This document shows, piece by piece, positions 9,647 to 19,100 of a DNA stretch of 64,000 nucleotides. Origin of the DNA: Acidimicrobiia bacterium (GTDB taxonomy: Bacteria; Actinomycetota; Acidimicrobiia; Spongiisociales; UBA5794); contig JALSQW010000023.1 in NCBI GenBank assembly GCA_026985095.1, forward strand, positions 156,861 to 220,860, in the 5' to 3' direction. Positions within the stretch are counted from its first letter, which is position 1. Each line of letters begins with the position of its first letter. The position numbers were made by a program, and so were the translations under genes. The notes under the pieces were generated by a model. The model ran no database searches and was not told where the DNA came from. It saw only the letters and a list, made by a program, of their open reading frames with translations.

Positions 9647-11326
9647 TCAGACCCCGACGTCGCGCCGCTGCAACCCCACGACGGCGACCACCACGAGCAG
9701 GAGCGCCACCGCCGCCAGCAGCGGCTGCTGCCACCCGAGCTCCTGGGACAACGGGTTCTTCGGGCCGGCGTACCAATAGAACGGCGACCAACGCCGTGCC
9801 GGTGCCAACCAGTCGACGAACGCGCCGAAACCGTTGACGAGATGCCCGGCGACCGCGGCGACCGTCGCGATACCGGTCGCGATCCCCGGCCGGCCCGTCC
9901 AGGCGCCGGCCGCCAGCGCCAGTGAACCGTACAGCACGACCAGCAAGATCATCCCGAGGTTCCCGGCGATCATCCCCTCCGCGGTGACCCCAAGGTCGAC
10001 GAGGGGAGCGCCGACGAGCATCGGCGCCAGGATCCCGGCGGCGACGACCACCGTCACGGTGGCCACGAGCCCGATCGCCTTGTCGATCACGAACCGACCC
10101 CTTCGTACGGGCCCGGTCAGGACCAGGTCGATCGTGCCGGCCCGCTCCTCCCCGGCGATCGCCCTCGCACCGAACCCGATCCCGAGGACGAGAACGGCGA
10201 CCAGGCCGATGCTTCCGTGGATCCGAGACGACACCAATCCGGGTCCTTCGAGGGCCGACGCCGGATCGGTGATCCCGAAGACGGCCAGCAGCTCTGTGGG
10301 GTAGGCCTCGATGAGCTGACCGAACTGGTCGCCGCCGAGGTCCCGCACGGACGGGTACACCGACAGGATCAGCGACGTGAACGCCGCCATGGAGACGATC
10401 CACCAGCGGAGGGAGCGGCGGCGGATCCACACCGACCAGCTCCACACGTGACCGAGCATCCACGAGCTGCTGCTCGTGGATGCTGTCCCCCGGCGTCTCC
10501 CGAAGCGAAGCCGAGGAAGGTTCCGGGCGACGCCGATGTCCCTGCTCTCGAACACGACGGTGCCCGCCGCGACCAGAACGAGGGCGAGCCCGATGAGGAA
10601 GAGCTGCCACGGACCGGCGCCGTTGCTCAACGGGTCGCCACGCAGGTACCAGTCGAAGGGTGTGATCCGATCGGCCCACCCCAGCCAGTCGACGATCTGG
10701 GCGAACCCGTCGAGGAGGAACGAGAGCATCGCGACGACCCCGGCGAGACCCGCACCGAGCCCCTTGCGTCCCGACCATGCCGCGGCGGCGAACGCCAACG
10801 ACCCGAAGAACACGCCGAGGGAGTACAACGCGACGTTGATGCCGACGATCCCGACGACCCTCAGGCCCATGCCGTACAGTGGGTCGCCTGCCAGCAGCAC
10901 GACGAGGAACGTCGCCACCAGGAGCGCCAGGAGGACGGCTCCCGCAGCCACCTTCTGGACGAGCACCGACGCTCGCGAGATCGGGAGGGTGAAGACGAGA
11001 TCGGCGGTGCCGTCGTGTTCCTCCTTCGCGGCCGCGGCCCCACCGAGCTGGACGGCGTAGATGATCACCAGGACGGGACCCAGCAGGTTGTACAGCTCGG
11101 CCTCGACGTACCCCTTGGCGGTCACGAACGTCGCAGGGTCGATGCCCATGGCATCCAGCATCCCCGACGGCAACTGTTCGAGGAGCTGCTGGAACTCGGC
11201 GGCACCGTCCCGCAGGGTCGGATAGAACACCACGAGGAACGCCGCCAGGGCGACCCCCCCGAGCGTCCAACCGACCATCGCGCGTCGGCGCTCCCACAGG
11301 GTGTGACCGAAGACGCTACGCGTCAT
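9647..11326 (-). CDS. ABC-2 type transporter permease (two fused halves)
   Basis: Twelve hydrophobic segments with internal duplication; overlaps partner ATPase start. Confidence 0.85.
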   Translation of the reverse strand: MTRSVFGHTLWERRRAMVGWTLGGVALAAFLVVFYPTLRDGAAEFQQLLEQLPSGMLDAMGIDPATFVTAKGYVEAELYNLLGPVLVIIYAVQLGGAAAAKEEHDGTADLVFTLPISRASVLVQKVAAGAVLLALLVATFLVVLLAGDPLYGMGLRVVGIVGINVALYSLGVFFGSLAFAAAAWSGRKGLGAGLAGVVAMLSFLLDGFAQIVDWLGWADRITPFDWYLRGDPLSNGAGPWQLFLIGLALVLVAAGTVVFESRDIGVARNLPRLRFGRRRGTASTSSSSWMLGHVWSWSVWIRRRSLRWWIVSMAAFTSLILSVYPSVRDLGGDQFGQLIEAYPTELLAVFGITDPASALEGPGLVSSRIHGSIGLVAVLVLGIGFGARAIAGEERAGTIDLVLTGPVRRGRFVIDKAIGLVATVTVVVAAGILAPMLVGAPLVDLGVTAEGMIAGNLGMILLVVLYGSLALAAGAWTGRPGIATGIATVAAVAGHLVNGFGAFVDWLAPARRWSPFYWYAGPKNPLSQELGWQQPLLAAVALLLVVVAVVGLQRRDVGV

Positions 11327-12215
11327 GGTCGTTGTACAACGCGAGGAAGGCGTCCTCGAGGTCACCTTCATGGGAGATCACGTTCTCGACACCGAAGCCG
11401 GACGCGACCCGCATCACCCCCTCGAGCGAACCTTCGACGACGAGGTCCACACCGTGTCCATCGTGGGAGGGATGGGCCTCCAACACGCCGTCGACGGCAG
11501 CGAACGTTCCGGGATCGACCCTGTGGGAGAAGACGATCTGGATGTGCCTCCGAGCCTTCGCCTTCAACCCTTCGACCGTCTCGACGGCAACGAGGCGACT
11601 CGCTCGCACCACGCCGACGCGGTCGGCGACCCGTTCCACCTCGGGGAGGATGTGCGAAGAGAGGAACACCGTGCGCCCCTCGTCGCGAGCCTCCCGCACC
11701 ATCGCATAGAACTCCTGCTGCATGAGCGGATCCAACCCGGTCGACGGTTCGTCCAGGATGAGGAGCTCGGGCCGATGCATGAACGCCTGCACGATGGCGA
11801 CCTTCTGCCGGTTGCCGCTGGAATAGGCACCGATCCGGCGGTCCAGGTCCAGATCGAGCCGCTCGGCGAGACGCTCCACCTCGGGGCCGGTATCGATGCC
11901 GCGCAGGTTCGCGAAGTAACGGCACAGCTCTCGCCCGGTCATCTCCTCGTACATGGTCACGTCCCCGGGGATGTGGCCGATCCGAGCATGGATGGCGACG
12001 GCGTCCCGGTGGCTGTCCATCCCGAGGATGCGGGCACGCCCCGCCGTCGGATGGAGCAGGTCGAGGAGGGTGCGGATCGTGGTCGTCTTCCCGGCGCCGT
12101 TGGCGCCGAGGAACCCGAACACCTCGCCGCGCTCGACCTGGAGATCGAGGTCGATGATGCCCGGGGTGTCGCCGTAGTACTTGGTTAGGCCTTCGGCGAC
12201 GATGGCGGGCGGCAC
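11316..12215 (-). CDS. ABC transporter ATP-binding protein
   Basis: Walker A GANGAGKTT, YSSGNRQKVAIVQAF, LLILDEPSTGLDP; GTG start. Confidence 0.9.
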   Translation of the reverse strand: MPPAIVAEGLTKYYGDTPGIIDLDLQVERGEVFGFLGANGAGKTTTIRTLLDLLHPTAGRARILGMDSHRDAVAIHARIGHIPGDVTMYEEMTGRELCRYFANLRGIDTGPEVERLAERLDLDLDRRIGAYSSGNRQKVAIVQAFMHRPELLILDEPSTGLDPLMQQEFYAMVREARDEGRTVFLSSHILPEVERVADRVGVVRASRLVAVETVEGLKAKARRHIQIVFSHRVDPGTFAAVDGVLEAHPSHDGHGVDLVVEGSLEGVMRVASGFGVENVISHEGDLEDAFLALYNDHDA

Positions 12216-12287
12216 GGCGTTCCTTCCCTCGGATGAGGGAAGCCTACCGACGCGGGGCCGCGCCGCTGCTGCGGTACCCTCCGGGTC

Positions 12288-13202
12288 ATGTCCGCCGCCG
12301 AATCGAAACGTCTCGTCCTGCTGGCGCTGGCCGCCAACTTCGGGATCGCGCTCACCAAGTTCGGTGCGGCCGCCATCTCCCGCAGCTCGGCCATGCTCGC
12401 CGAGGCGTTCCACTCCCTCGCCGACACCGGCAACCAGCTCTTCTTGCTCCGCGGCGAGGCCGCCGCGCACCGCGGACCGAGCGTCCAGCATCCTTTCGGT
12501 ACCGGCAAGGAGCGCTACTTCTGGGCGTTCATGGTGGCCGTCGTGCTGTTCGTCGGCGGCTCGATCCTGTCGATCGTCAACGGCCTCGACAAGATCCGCA
12601 ACGCTGACGCCCACGAGCAGGTCGGCCTGTGGCTGTCGCTCGGTGTGCTCGCCATCGCGGCCCTCTTCGAGCTGCTGGTCGCGTTCCGTCCCGCCGTGCA
12701 GGAGTTCAACCGGCTCCGGGCCGGTCGGTCGATCCCCAAGACCATCCGGGAAGGGAGGGACCCGGCGTTGCTCATCGTGCTGTTCGAGGACTCCGCTGCG
12801 GTCGTCGGGCTCGCCATCGCCGCGGTGGGCATCGTCCTCGCCCACCTGACCGAGGACGCCCGTTGGGATGGCCTGGCGTCCATCCTCATCGGTCTCCTCC
12901 TGGCCGGCGTTGCGTGGGTGATCGCCGTCGAGATGAAGGCGCTCCTCATCGGGGAGTCGGCCAGTCGAGAGCAGCGGGCGTCGATCCGGGCCGCCACCCT
13001 GTCGATCCCCGAGGTCGAGCACATCGACGACCTGCTCACCATGCAGCTCTCCCCGGACCAGATCCTCGTCAACATGGACGTCGCGTTCGACGAGGGACTG
13101 TCCGAGGAGCAGGTGCAGGAGGCGATCGAGGCTGTCGAAGCGGCGATCCGCCAGGTCGTGCCCGAAGCGACCCGGATCTTCATCGAGCCGGTGGACCAGT
13201 GA
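12288..13202 (+). CDS. Cation diffusion facilitator (CDF) transporter
   Basis: SRSSAMLAEAFHSLADTGNQLFLL..., FGTGKERYFWAF, TM pattern of CDF family. Confidence 0.85.
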   Translation: MSAAESKRLVLLALAANFGIALTKFGAAAISRSSAMLAEAFHSLADTGNQLFLLRGEAAAHRGPSVQHPFGTGKERYFWAFMVAVVLFVGGSILSIVNGLDKIRNADAHEQVGLWLSLGVLAIAALFELLVAFRPAVQEFNRLRAGRSIPKTIREGRDPALLIVLFEDSAAVVGLAIAAVGIVLAHLTEDARWDGLASILIGLLLAGVAWVIAVEMKALLIGESASREQRASIRAATLSIPEVEHIDDLLTMQLSPDQILVNMDVAFDEGLSEEQVQEAIEAVEAAIRQVVPEATRIFIEPVDQ

Positions 13203-14044
13203 CCGGGATCGCCTCGGCCCCCGCGTCCTCCGGCAACCTCGGCCCCGGTTTCGATACGCTCGCCTTGGCCCTGGACCTGCGCTGCCGCGTCGAAGCCGAA
13301 CCGGCCGCGGTGACGGCGATCGTCGACGCCGACGGGGTCCCCCGTCCGGTGGAGGGCGGCGAGATCGTCGCCCGTGCGGTCGCTGCGGTGGGCCCGCCGA
13401 TGACGCTGCGGATCGACTCGGCCATCCCCCGCGGGCGGGGACTCGGATCGTCGGCGGCGGTCGCTGCCGCCACCGCCGCGGCATCCCTCGGAGCCCAAGG
13501 GCTCGGCGTCGACCGCGATCGGGTCTTCCACGTCGTCGCCGACCTCGAAGGCCACGGAGACAACGCCGCCGCTGCCGTGTACGGAGGCCTGCAGGCTGCC
13601 TGCACGGCGTCGTCACGCCGCCTCGAGCTGCATCCCGAACTTCTGCCGATCGTGGCGATCCCCGACTTCGAGCTGCGCACCGGCGACGCCCGTGCCGCGC
13701 TCCCCGACGCCGTCGCGCTCACGATGGCGGCTCGGACCATCGCCCGGGTCGTGTTCCTCGTCGAAGGCCTCCGGACCGGAGATCGCGACGCGCTGACCCA
13801 CGCCCGCGGTGACGAGCTGCACGAGGAGCCCCGGTCGGCGCTGTCGCCGCTCACCACCAGACTCGTCCGAGCGGCGCTCGACGCGGGGGCGGTGCACGCT
13901 GCCTGGTCGGGAGCGGGACCATCGGCGTTGGCGTTCGTCACCGAAGAACGGCTCGACGCCGTCGAGGGCGCACTGGGCACGGTCCTCGGCAGCGTCGGGG
14001 AGGTTCGACGGCTCGCCGTCGACCACGACGGGTTGGTCAGTTGA
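13199..14044 (+). CDS. thrB: Homoserine kinase (GHMP family)
   Basis: ASSGNLGPGFDTLALAL, PRGRGLGSSAAVAAATAAA, AWSGAGPSALAF; GTG start overlapping upstream stop. Confidence 0.8.
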   Translation: MTGIASAPASSGNLGPGFDTLALALDLRCRVEAEPAAVTAIVDADGVPRPVEGGEIVARAVAAVGPPMTLRIDSAIPRGRGLGSSAAVAAATAAASLGAQGLGVDRDRVFHVVADLEGHGDNAAAAVYGGLQAACTASSRRLELHPELLPIVAIPDFELRTGDARAALPDAVALTMAARTIARVVFLVEGLRTGDRDALTHARGDELHEEPRSALSPLTTRLVRAALDAGAVHAAWSGAGPSALAFVTEERLDAVEGALGTVLGSVGEVRRLAVDHDGLVS

Positions 14045-14450
14045 ATCGGGCCCCGATCGCGGCCGCGATCGACCGTCGCGTCCGTCGGTAGAACGCCAGG
14101 TCCCGACCGAAGGGATCGTCGATGTCGGCGCCGTCGGGGTCGATCGTCTCGATCCGCGGCGCCCAGTCGGGCCGGCGGCGGATCAGCTCGTCGACGTGCG
14201 CCGCGGTGGCGGCGAGCAGCCGCGCCGGAGGTTCGCGCAGGTCCCATACCGAGCGTGCTCGATGTGCCGACAGGTCGATGCCGATCTCTGCCATCACCGC
14301 CGCGGCCTTCGGACTCGGGCGAGCACCCGGCAGTGACGAGGTTCCCGCCGACGCGAAGCTGCGATCGGGAACGGCGGCCCGAGCCAGGTACTCGGCCATC
14401 GGCGAGCGGCAGATGTTCCCGCTGCACACGAACACGACGAGGCCCCGCAC
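14037..14450 (-). CDS. Low-molecular-weight protein tyrosine phosphatase-like
   Basis: VVFVCSGNICRSPMAEYLAR P-loop and DPFGRDLAFYRRTRRSI. Confidence 0.9.
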   Translation of the reverse strand: MRGLVVFVCSGNICRSPMAEYLARAAVPDRSFASAGTSSLPGARPSPKAAAVMAEIGIDLSAHRARSVWDLREPPARLLAATAAHVDELIRRRPDWAPRIETIDPDGADIDDPFGRDLAFYRRTRRSIAAAIGARFN

Positions 14451-14454
14451 CTGG

Positions 14455-15192
14455 TCAGACCGATGCGTGGTGTCGCGCCGAAGCGATCAGGGCGTCGAAC
14501 AACGCATGCGAGTTGGGGTCGTCGCGGTGGCTCAGGTACTCGGGATGCCATTGGACGGCGAGGAGCGGCCATTCGGGATCGTCGGCCTCGATGGCCTCGA
14601 TCACGCCGTCCCCGGCGCTCCCGACGGCACGGAAACCGGGGGCGACGTCGCGGACGGCCTGATGGTGGATCGAGTTGACCATCAGTGCCGTCTCGCCGAT
14701 CGCCTCGGCCACGCGACATGCCGGGTCGAGCACGACGGGTTGGTGCCCGTTCCACACCGCGTGGCCGATCTCGTCGTGGTCGAGGGATCCCACCTCGGTC
14801 GGGATGTCCTGGATGAGGGTGCCACCGAACGCCACGTTGACGAGCTGCATCCCGCGGCAGATCGCCAGCATCGGTATCCGACGTCGTCTCGCCTCGTGGA
14901 CGAGCGCGATCTCGAACTGATCACGATCGAAGTTCATGTTGCGCATCGTCTCATGCGTCTCGGCCCCGTAGCGGTGCGCCTCGATGTCGCCACCGCCGGT
15001 GAGGACGATCCCATCGAGCCGATCGAGCAGCTCGGGCACGTCGGGATCGGGGATCGGGACGAGCAGCACCGGATTGCCGCCGGCGCGCAGGACGGCGTCG
15101 GTGTACGTGTGGGCGATGACGTGCGATTCGATGTCCCCCGATGACGACACCGCGCATTTCGGTTGGGTGGTGATGCCGATGATGGGGCGCAT
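14455..15192 (-). CDS. Class I glutamine amidotransferase-like, gamma-glutamyl-GABA hydrolase (PuuD-like)
   Basis: MRPIIGITTQ.., IVLTGGGDIEAHRYG, PMLAICRGMQLVNVAFGGTLIQDI, VNSIHHQAV, AVQWHPEYL. Confidence 0.85.
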   Translation of the reverse strand: MRPIIGITTQPKCAVSSSGDIESHVIAHTYTDAVLRAGGNPVLLVPIPDPDVPELLDRLDGIVLTGGGDIEAHRYGAETHETMRNMNFDRDQFEIALVHEARRRRIPMLAICRGMQLVNVAFGGTLIQDIPTEVGSLDHDEIGHAVWNGHQPVVLDPACRVAEAIGETALMVNSIHHQAVRDVAPGFRAVGSAGDGVIEAIEADDPEWPLLAVQWHPEYLSHRDDPNSHALFDALIASARHHASV

Positions 15193-15300
15193 CCGATGGA
15201 TGTTAGGGCTGTGGCGGGCGTCCCCGACGGCGTCGGGGTTGCGAAACGGCCTATCCTCCGCGAACCTACCCCCTTCGCCACCGATGTGAGAGGTCACTGC

Positions 15301-15393
15301 ATGGGTTCGCTGATCAAGAAGCGCCGGAAGAAGATGAGCAAGCACAAGTACCGGAAGCGCCTCAAGGCCAATCGGCACAAGCGCAAGCGATGA
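15301..15393 (+). CDS. Small ribosomal protein bS22 (AURKAIP1/COX24 family)
   Basis: 30-aa MGSLIKKRRKKMSKHKYRKRLKANRHKRKR, closely resembling mycobacterial bS22. Confidence 0.85.
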   Translation: MGSLIKKRRKKMSKHKYRKRLKANRHKRKR

Positions 15394-15433
15394 TCGTCAT
15401 CGGCGTCGCCTCCGACCCGACGCCCCGGCATCG

Positions 15434-16573
15434 ATGATCGATGGACCGCAACGCCACCTCTTCGACGTTCCCGACGACGTCACCTACCTGAACTGCGCTT
15501 ACATGTCGCCGCAGCTCAGGTCCGTCACCGAGGCGGGGCTCGCCGCGGTCGCCGACGCGGAGCATCCCTGGGAGCTCTCCGTCGACGACTTCTTCGGCCC
15601 CGCCGAGGAGCTCCGCGGACTGGTCGCCTCCGTCCTCGGCGCCGGGGACGACCCCGACGGAGTCGCGCTCGTCCCGGCGGTCAGCTACGGCGTCGGGGTG
15701 GCTGCCGCCAACCTCCCGATCGGGCCGGGCCGCACCGTGGTGGTCCTCGCCGAGCAGTTCCCCTCCCACGTGTATCCGTGGCGGGCGGCGGTCGCCGACG
15801 CCGGCGGCACCGTTCGGGTGGTCGAGCGCCGAGACGACCGCTCCTGGACCGACGGCGTGCTCGACGCGATCGACGCCACGACCGCGGTGGTGGCCGTCCC
15901 CAACGTGCATTGGACCGACGGTTCGGCGGTGGACCTCGAGACGGTGGGCGCCGCCGCTAGGGCCGTCGACGCCGCGCTCGTGGTCGACGCCACTCAGTCG
16001 CTCGGCGCGATGCCCTTCGACGTGTTCGCGGTTCGTCCCGACTTCGTGGTGGCGGCGGGTTACAAGTGGCTCATGGGCCCGTACAGCCTCGGGTACCTGT
16101 GGGCGAGCCCGGAGCGTCGCGACGGGGTTCCGCTCGAGCACGGCTGGATCACCCGCGACGGTGCCGAGGACTTCGCCCGCTTGGTCGACTACACCGACCG
16201 TCTCCAAACCGGCGCTCGCCGCTACGACGTCGGGGAACGCAGCAATTTCGTGCTCGTGCCGATGGCGATCGCCGCCCTCGAGCAGATCCTCGCGTGGGGT
16301 GTGCCCGACATCGCCGACGCCCTCGGCGCGTCGACGGCGCGGATCGTGGAGGAGGCCGAGCGGCGAGGATTCGAACCGACCGCCGACCGGGGGCCGCATC
16401 TCCTGGGCCTTCGTCACGCTCGAGGGATCCCGGACGGCCTGCCCGCGGCCCTCGCCGCCCACAGGGTCCATGTCAGCGTTCGGGGCGACTCGATCCGGGT
16501 GTCTCCGCACCTGTACAACGACGAGACCGACATCGAACGGTTCTTCTCCGTCCTCGACGAGGTCGCCCGCTGA
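15434..16573 (+). CDS. Aminotransferase class V-fold PLP enzyme
   Basis: YLNCAYMSPQL.., DATQSLGAMPFDVFAVRPDFVVAAGYKWLMGPY. Confidence 0.85.
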   Translation: MIDGPQRHLFDVPDDVTYLNCAYMSPQLRSVTEAGLAAVADAEHPWELSVDDFFGPAEELRGLVASVLGAGDDPDGVALVPAVSYGVGVAAANLPIGPGRTVVVLAEQFPSHVYPWRAAVADAGGTVRVVERRDDRSWTDGVLDAIDATTAVVAVPNVHWTDGSAVDLETVGAAARAVDAALVVDATQSLGAMPFDVFAVRPDFVVAAGYKWLMGPYSLGYLWASPERRDGVPLEHGWITRDGAEDFARLVDYTDRLQTGARRYDVGERSNFVLVPMAIAALEQILAWGVPDIADALGASTARIVEEAERRGFEPTADRGPHLLGLRHARGIPDGLPAALAAHRVHVSVRGDSIRVSPHLYNDETDIERFFSVLDEVAR

Positions 16574-16602
16574 CACCGGCGGGCCACCGATGTGGTGCCG
16601 GG

Positions 16603-16995
16603 TCAGGTGAACGTGGCGACGGCGACGCCGAAGATCGCGATGCTGATCACCAAGATGACGCCCTGGATGGCTCCTCGCACCGCCGCCGACGTGCGCTTGG
16701 CCGTCACCTGGTGGAACGCGGCGAGCGCCATGACCGATACGACGAGGGCGAGCTTGGCCTCCAGCATCCGCCATGGGATCCCCAGGTCGAGGACCTGCCA
16801 CACCCCGGTGATCACCGCCACGGTCATCGCCGTCCACGAGATCCTGCCGAACTGGCGGGCCGTCGCCTGCAGCAGGGGCCGGTCGGCGCCGGCCTTTCGC
16901 ATCGCCGGGACCAGCGCCGCCAACGTGATCAAGCCGCCGGTCCAGATGGCGACTGCGAGCAGATGGGTCCACAGGAGGACCTGATCGAGACGCAC
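16603..16995 (-). CDS. CopD-like membrane protein
   Basis: Four-TM protein with LLWTHLLAVAIWTGGLITLAALVPAMR. Confidence 0.65.
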   Translation of the reverse strand: MRLDQVLLWTHLLAVAIWTGGLITLAALVPAMRKAGADRPLLQATARQFGRISWTAMTVAVITGVWQVLDLGIPWRMLEAKLALVVSVMALAAFHQVTAKRTSAAVRGAIQGVILVISIAIFGVAVATFT

Positions 16996-16996
16996 G

Positions 16997-17839
16997 TCAG
17001 TTCAACCCTTCCAGGAACCGTTCGATCTCGGAGACCAACTCGCTTGTCAACGATGGGTCGAGGAGGTCCCGTCCGCCGATGAGGCCGTCGAGGTAGTCGG
17101 CGAGGTCGTCGCCGTTGCCGATCGCCTCGTCGACCTTCGCTCGGAAGTCGCCGTCGAGGCGCTCGAGGTCCTTCAGGTCGAACGACACCCCGAGGATCTC
17201 GGCGAGTTTCCTCGTGATCGCCAGCATCGCCGACGGGTTCGGGTTGGCGGCCAGGTAGTGCGGCGTTCCCGCCCAGATGCTCAACGCCGGGAGTCCCACC
17301 TCCCGGCATGCTTCGATCAAGACCCCGACGATCCCCGTCGGTCCCTCGTAGTCGGAGACCTCCAGGTCGTGACGGCGAACCTCGTCGGGATCCGTGCCGA
17401 CACCCGACAGGGGCACCGGCTGTTGATGGGTGACCTGTCCGATGTAGGCCCCGAGGAGCAGCACCCCTTCGGTGTCGACCTCGTTGAGCACCATCGTCAC
17501 GGTCCGGGCGAAGGTCTTCCACCGGAAGGACGGCTCGTCGCCGGTCACGACGACCAGATCATGATGGTGATCGGGCAGCACGACGGCGTAGAACCGTGTC
17601 TCGGGCCAGGTGATCCGACGGGTCGTGCCTTCCCCGACGTGGACGCGGGGCCGGTGCTCCTGGAAGTCGAAGAACTCCTCGGGTTCGATCGTCGCGAAGG
17701 GCTCCTCGGACGCCAGACGACCCAGGAGATAGGCGGCGGCTCCGGTGGCTGCCTCGCAGGCGTCGTTCCAGCCTTCGAAGGCGACGATGGCCCGGGGGCG
17801 GCGCAGTGTCGGTCGATAGCGTCGTCGGACGGCGTCCAT
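16997..17839 (-). CDS. PAC2 family protein (proteasome assembly chaperone-like)
   Basis: AIVAFEGWNDACEAATGAAAYL, GVGTDPDE, YEGPTGIVGVL, SIWAGTPHYLA..NPSAMLAI. Confidence 0.85.
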   Translation of the reverse strand: MDAVRRRYRPTLRRPRAIVAFEGWNDACEAATGAAAYLLGRLASEEPFATIEPEEFFDFQEHRPRVHVGEGTTRRITWPETRFYAVVLPDHHHDLVVVTGDEPSFRWKTFARTVTMVLNEVDTEGVLLLGAYIGQVTHQQPVPLSGVGTDPDEVRRHDLEVSDYEGPTGIVGVLIEACREVGLPALSIWAGTPHYLAANPNPSAMLAITRKLAEILGVSFDLKDLERLDGDFRAKVDEAIGNGDDLADYLDGLIGGRDLLDPSLTSELVSEIERFLEGLN

Positions 17840-17990
17840 CGCGGCAAGGCTACCGATATCGCGATCCTGACGCCGTCGATGCGCCGAACGCCCCTACCGG
17901 GCCGGCGCGGCGTCCGGGAGCTTCGAGACATGGTCCGGTCTCCCGCTGCCGACCGGTCGCTCGTCGTGCGGGTCGTCGACGTCGATCGCG

Positions 17991-19100
17991 TCAGTCGTTG
18001 GCGGTCAGGACCCGAAGGGCGTTCCCGCCCAGCACCTTCCTGATGTCGACCTCGGACCATCCCCGTTCGAGGAGCTCGACGGTGATGGACGGATACGTCG
18101 AGACGTCCTCCAGGCCGGCCGGGGTGAGGTCGATCCCATCGAAGTCGGAGCCGAGGCCGACGTGGTCGATGCCGGCGACCGCGGCGATGTGCTCGATGTG
18201 GTCGACGACGTCGAACACGGACCCCCGGTCGATCGCCAGGTCCGCTCTCGTCCGTGCCAGCTCCCGCTCGAAGGACGCTTCGTCGGGGAACTCGCGTCGG
18301 AGTCGGCGTGCCTCGTCGAACATCTCGGTCGTCTTGCGGGCCGCCGATGCCACGACGAACGGGGGATAGAAGTTGACCATCGCCACCCCGCCGTTGGCGG
18401 CCAGACGTTCGAGCACGTCGTCGGGGACGTTCCGCGGATGCGGGGCGACGGCTCGGGCTCCCGAATGGGATGCCATCACCGGGCGCTCCGAGACGTCGAG
18501 GGCGTCGTGCATCGTCTCGGTCGAGACGTGGGAGATGTCGACCACCATCCCGAGGTCGTTCATCGCGGCGACGACCCGCCGGCCGAACCCCGTCAGTCCG
18601 CCGTGGCGTCGTTCGTCGGTCGCCGAATCCGCCCATTCGATGGTCTCGGCGTGGGTGAGCGTCAGGTAGCGCACGCCGCGAGCTCGGAGTTCCGCCAGCT
18701 TGCCGAGGTCGCCTTCGATGCCGTGACCACCTTCGGCTCCCATGAGCGACGCCGTCCGTCCCGATGCCGCGGCCTCCTGGGCATCGCGGGCCGAGTCGGC
18801 CGTGGCGAGATGCTCGGGATCGTTGGCGACGAGGGCGCCGACGAGGTCGATCTGTGAGAGGACCGTCGCGAAGGGCTCCTCGGTCCAGGTGGGAACGAAC
18901 ACGGACCAGAACTGCGCGCCGACTCCGCCGCGGCGGAGCCGAGGCCCATCGGTGTGGTATCCGTCGAGGTGGACGGAGGGGTCGGCGAGCGACAGGTCGC
19001 CTCCGACGCGGACCCGTAGCGCCCACGGGAGGTCGTTGTGCCCGTCGACGACCGGCATCGACGCGTGGATCCGCCCGGCCCGGGCTTCGGGGTCGGTCAC
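17991..19100 (-). CDS. Membrane dipeptidase (peptidase M19)
   Basis: PVVDGHNDLPWALR, GAEGGHGIEGDLGKL, VRYLTLTHAET, DISHVSTETMHDAL, ASHSGARAVAPHPRNVPDD, HVGLGSDFDGI; GTG start. Confidence 0.9.
   Translation of the reverse strand: MTDPEARAGRIHASMPVVDGHNDLPWALRVRVGGDLSLADPSVHLDGYHTDGPRLRRGGVGAQFWSVFVPTWTEEPFATVLSQIDLVGALVANDPEHLATADSARDAQEAAASGRTASLMGAEGGHGIEGDLGKLAELRARGVRYLTLTHAETIEWADSATDERRHGGLTGFGRRVVAAMNDLGMVVDISHVSTETMHDALDVSERPVMASHSGARAVAPHPRNVPDDVLERLAANGGVAMVNFYPPFVVASAARKTTEMFDEARRLRREFPDEASFERELARTRADLAIDRGSVFDVVDHIEHIAAVAGIDHVGLGSDFDGIDLTPAGLEDVSTYPSITVELLERGWSEVDIRKVLGGNALRVLTAND

Noticed and set aside
11316-13616. 766-aa fusion of an ABC ATPase with an N-terminal extension
   Set aside because: Extension is antisense to the CDF and thrB genes; the ATPase begins with VPPAIVAEGLTKYYG at 12215.
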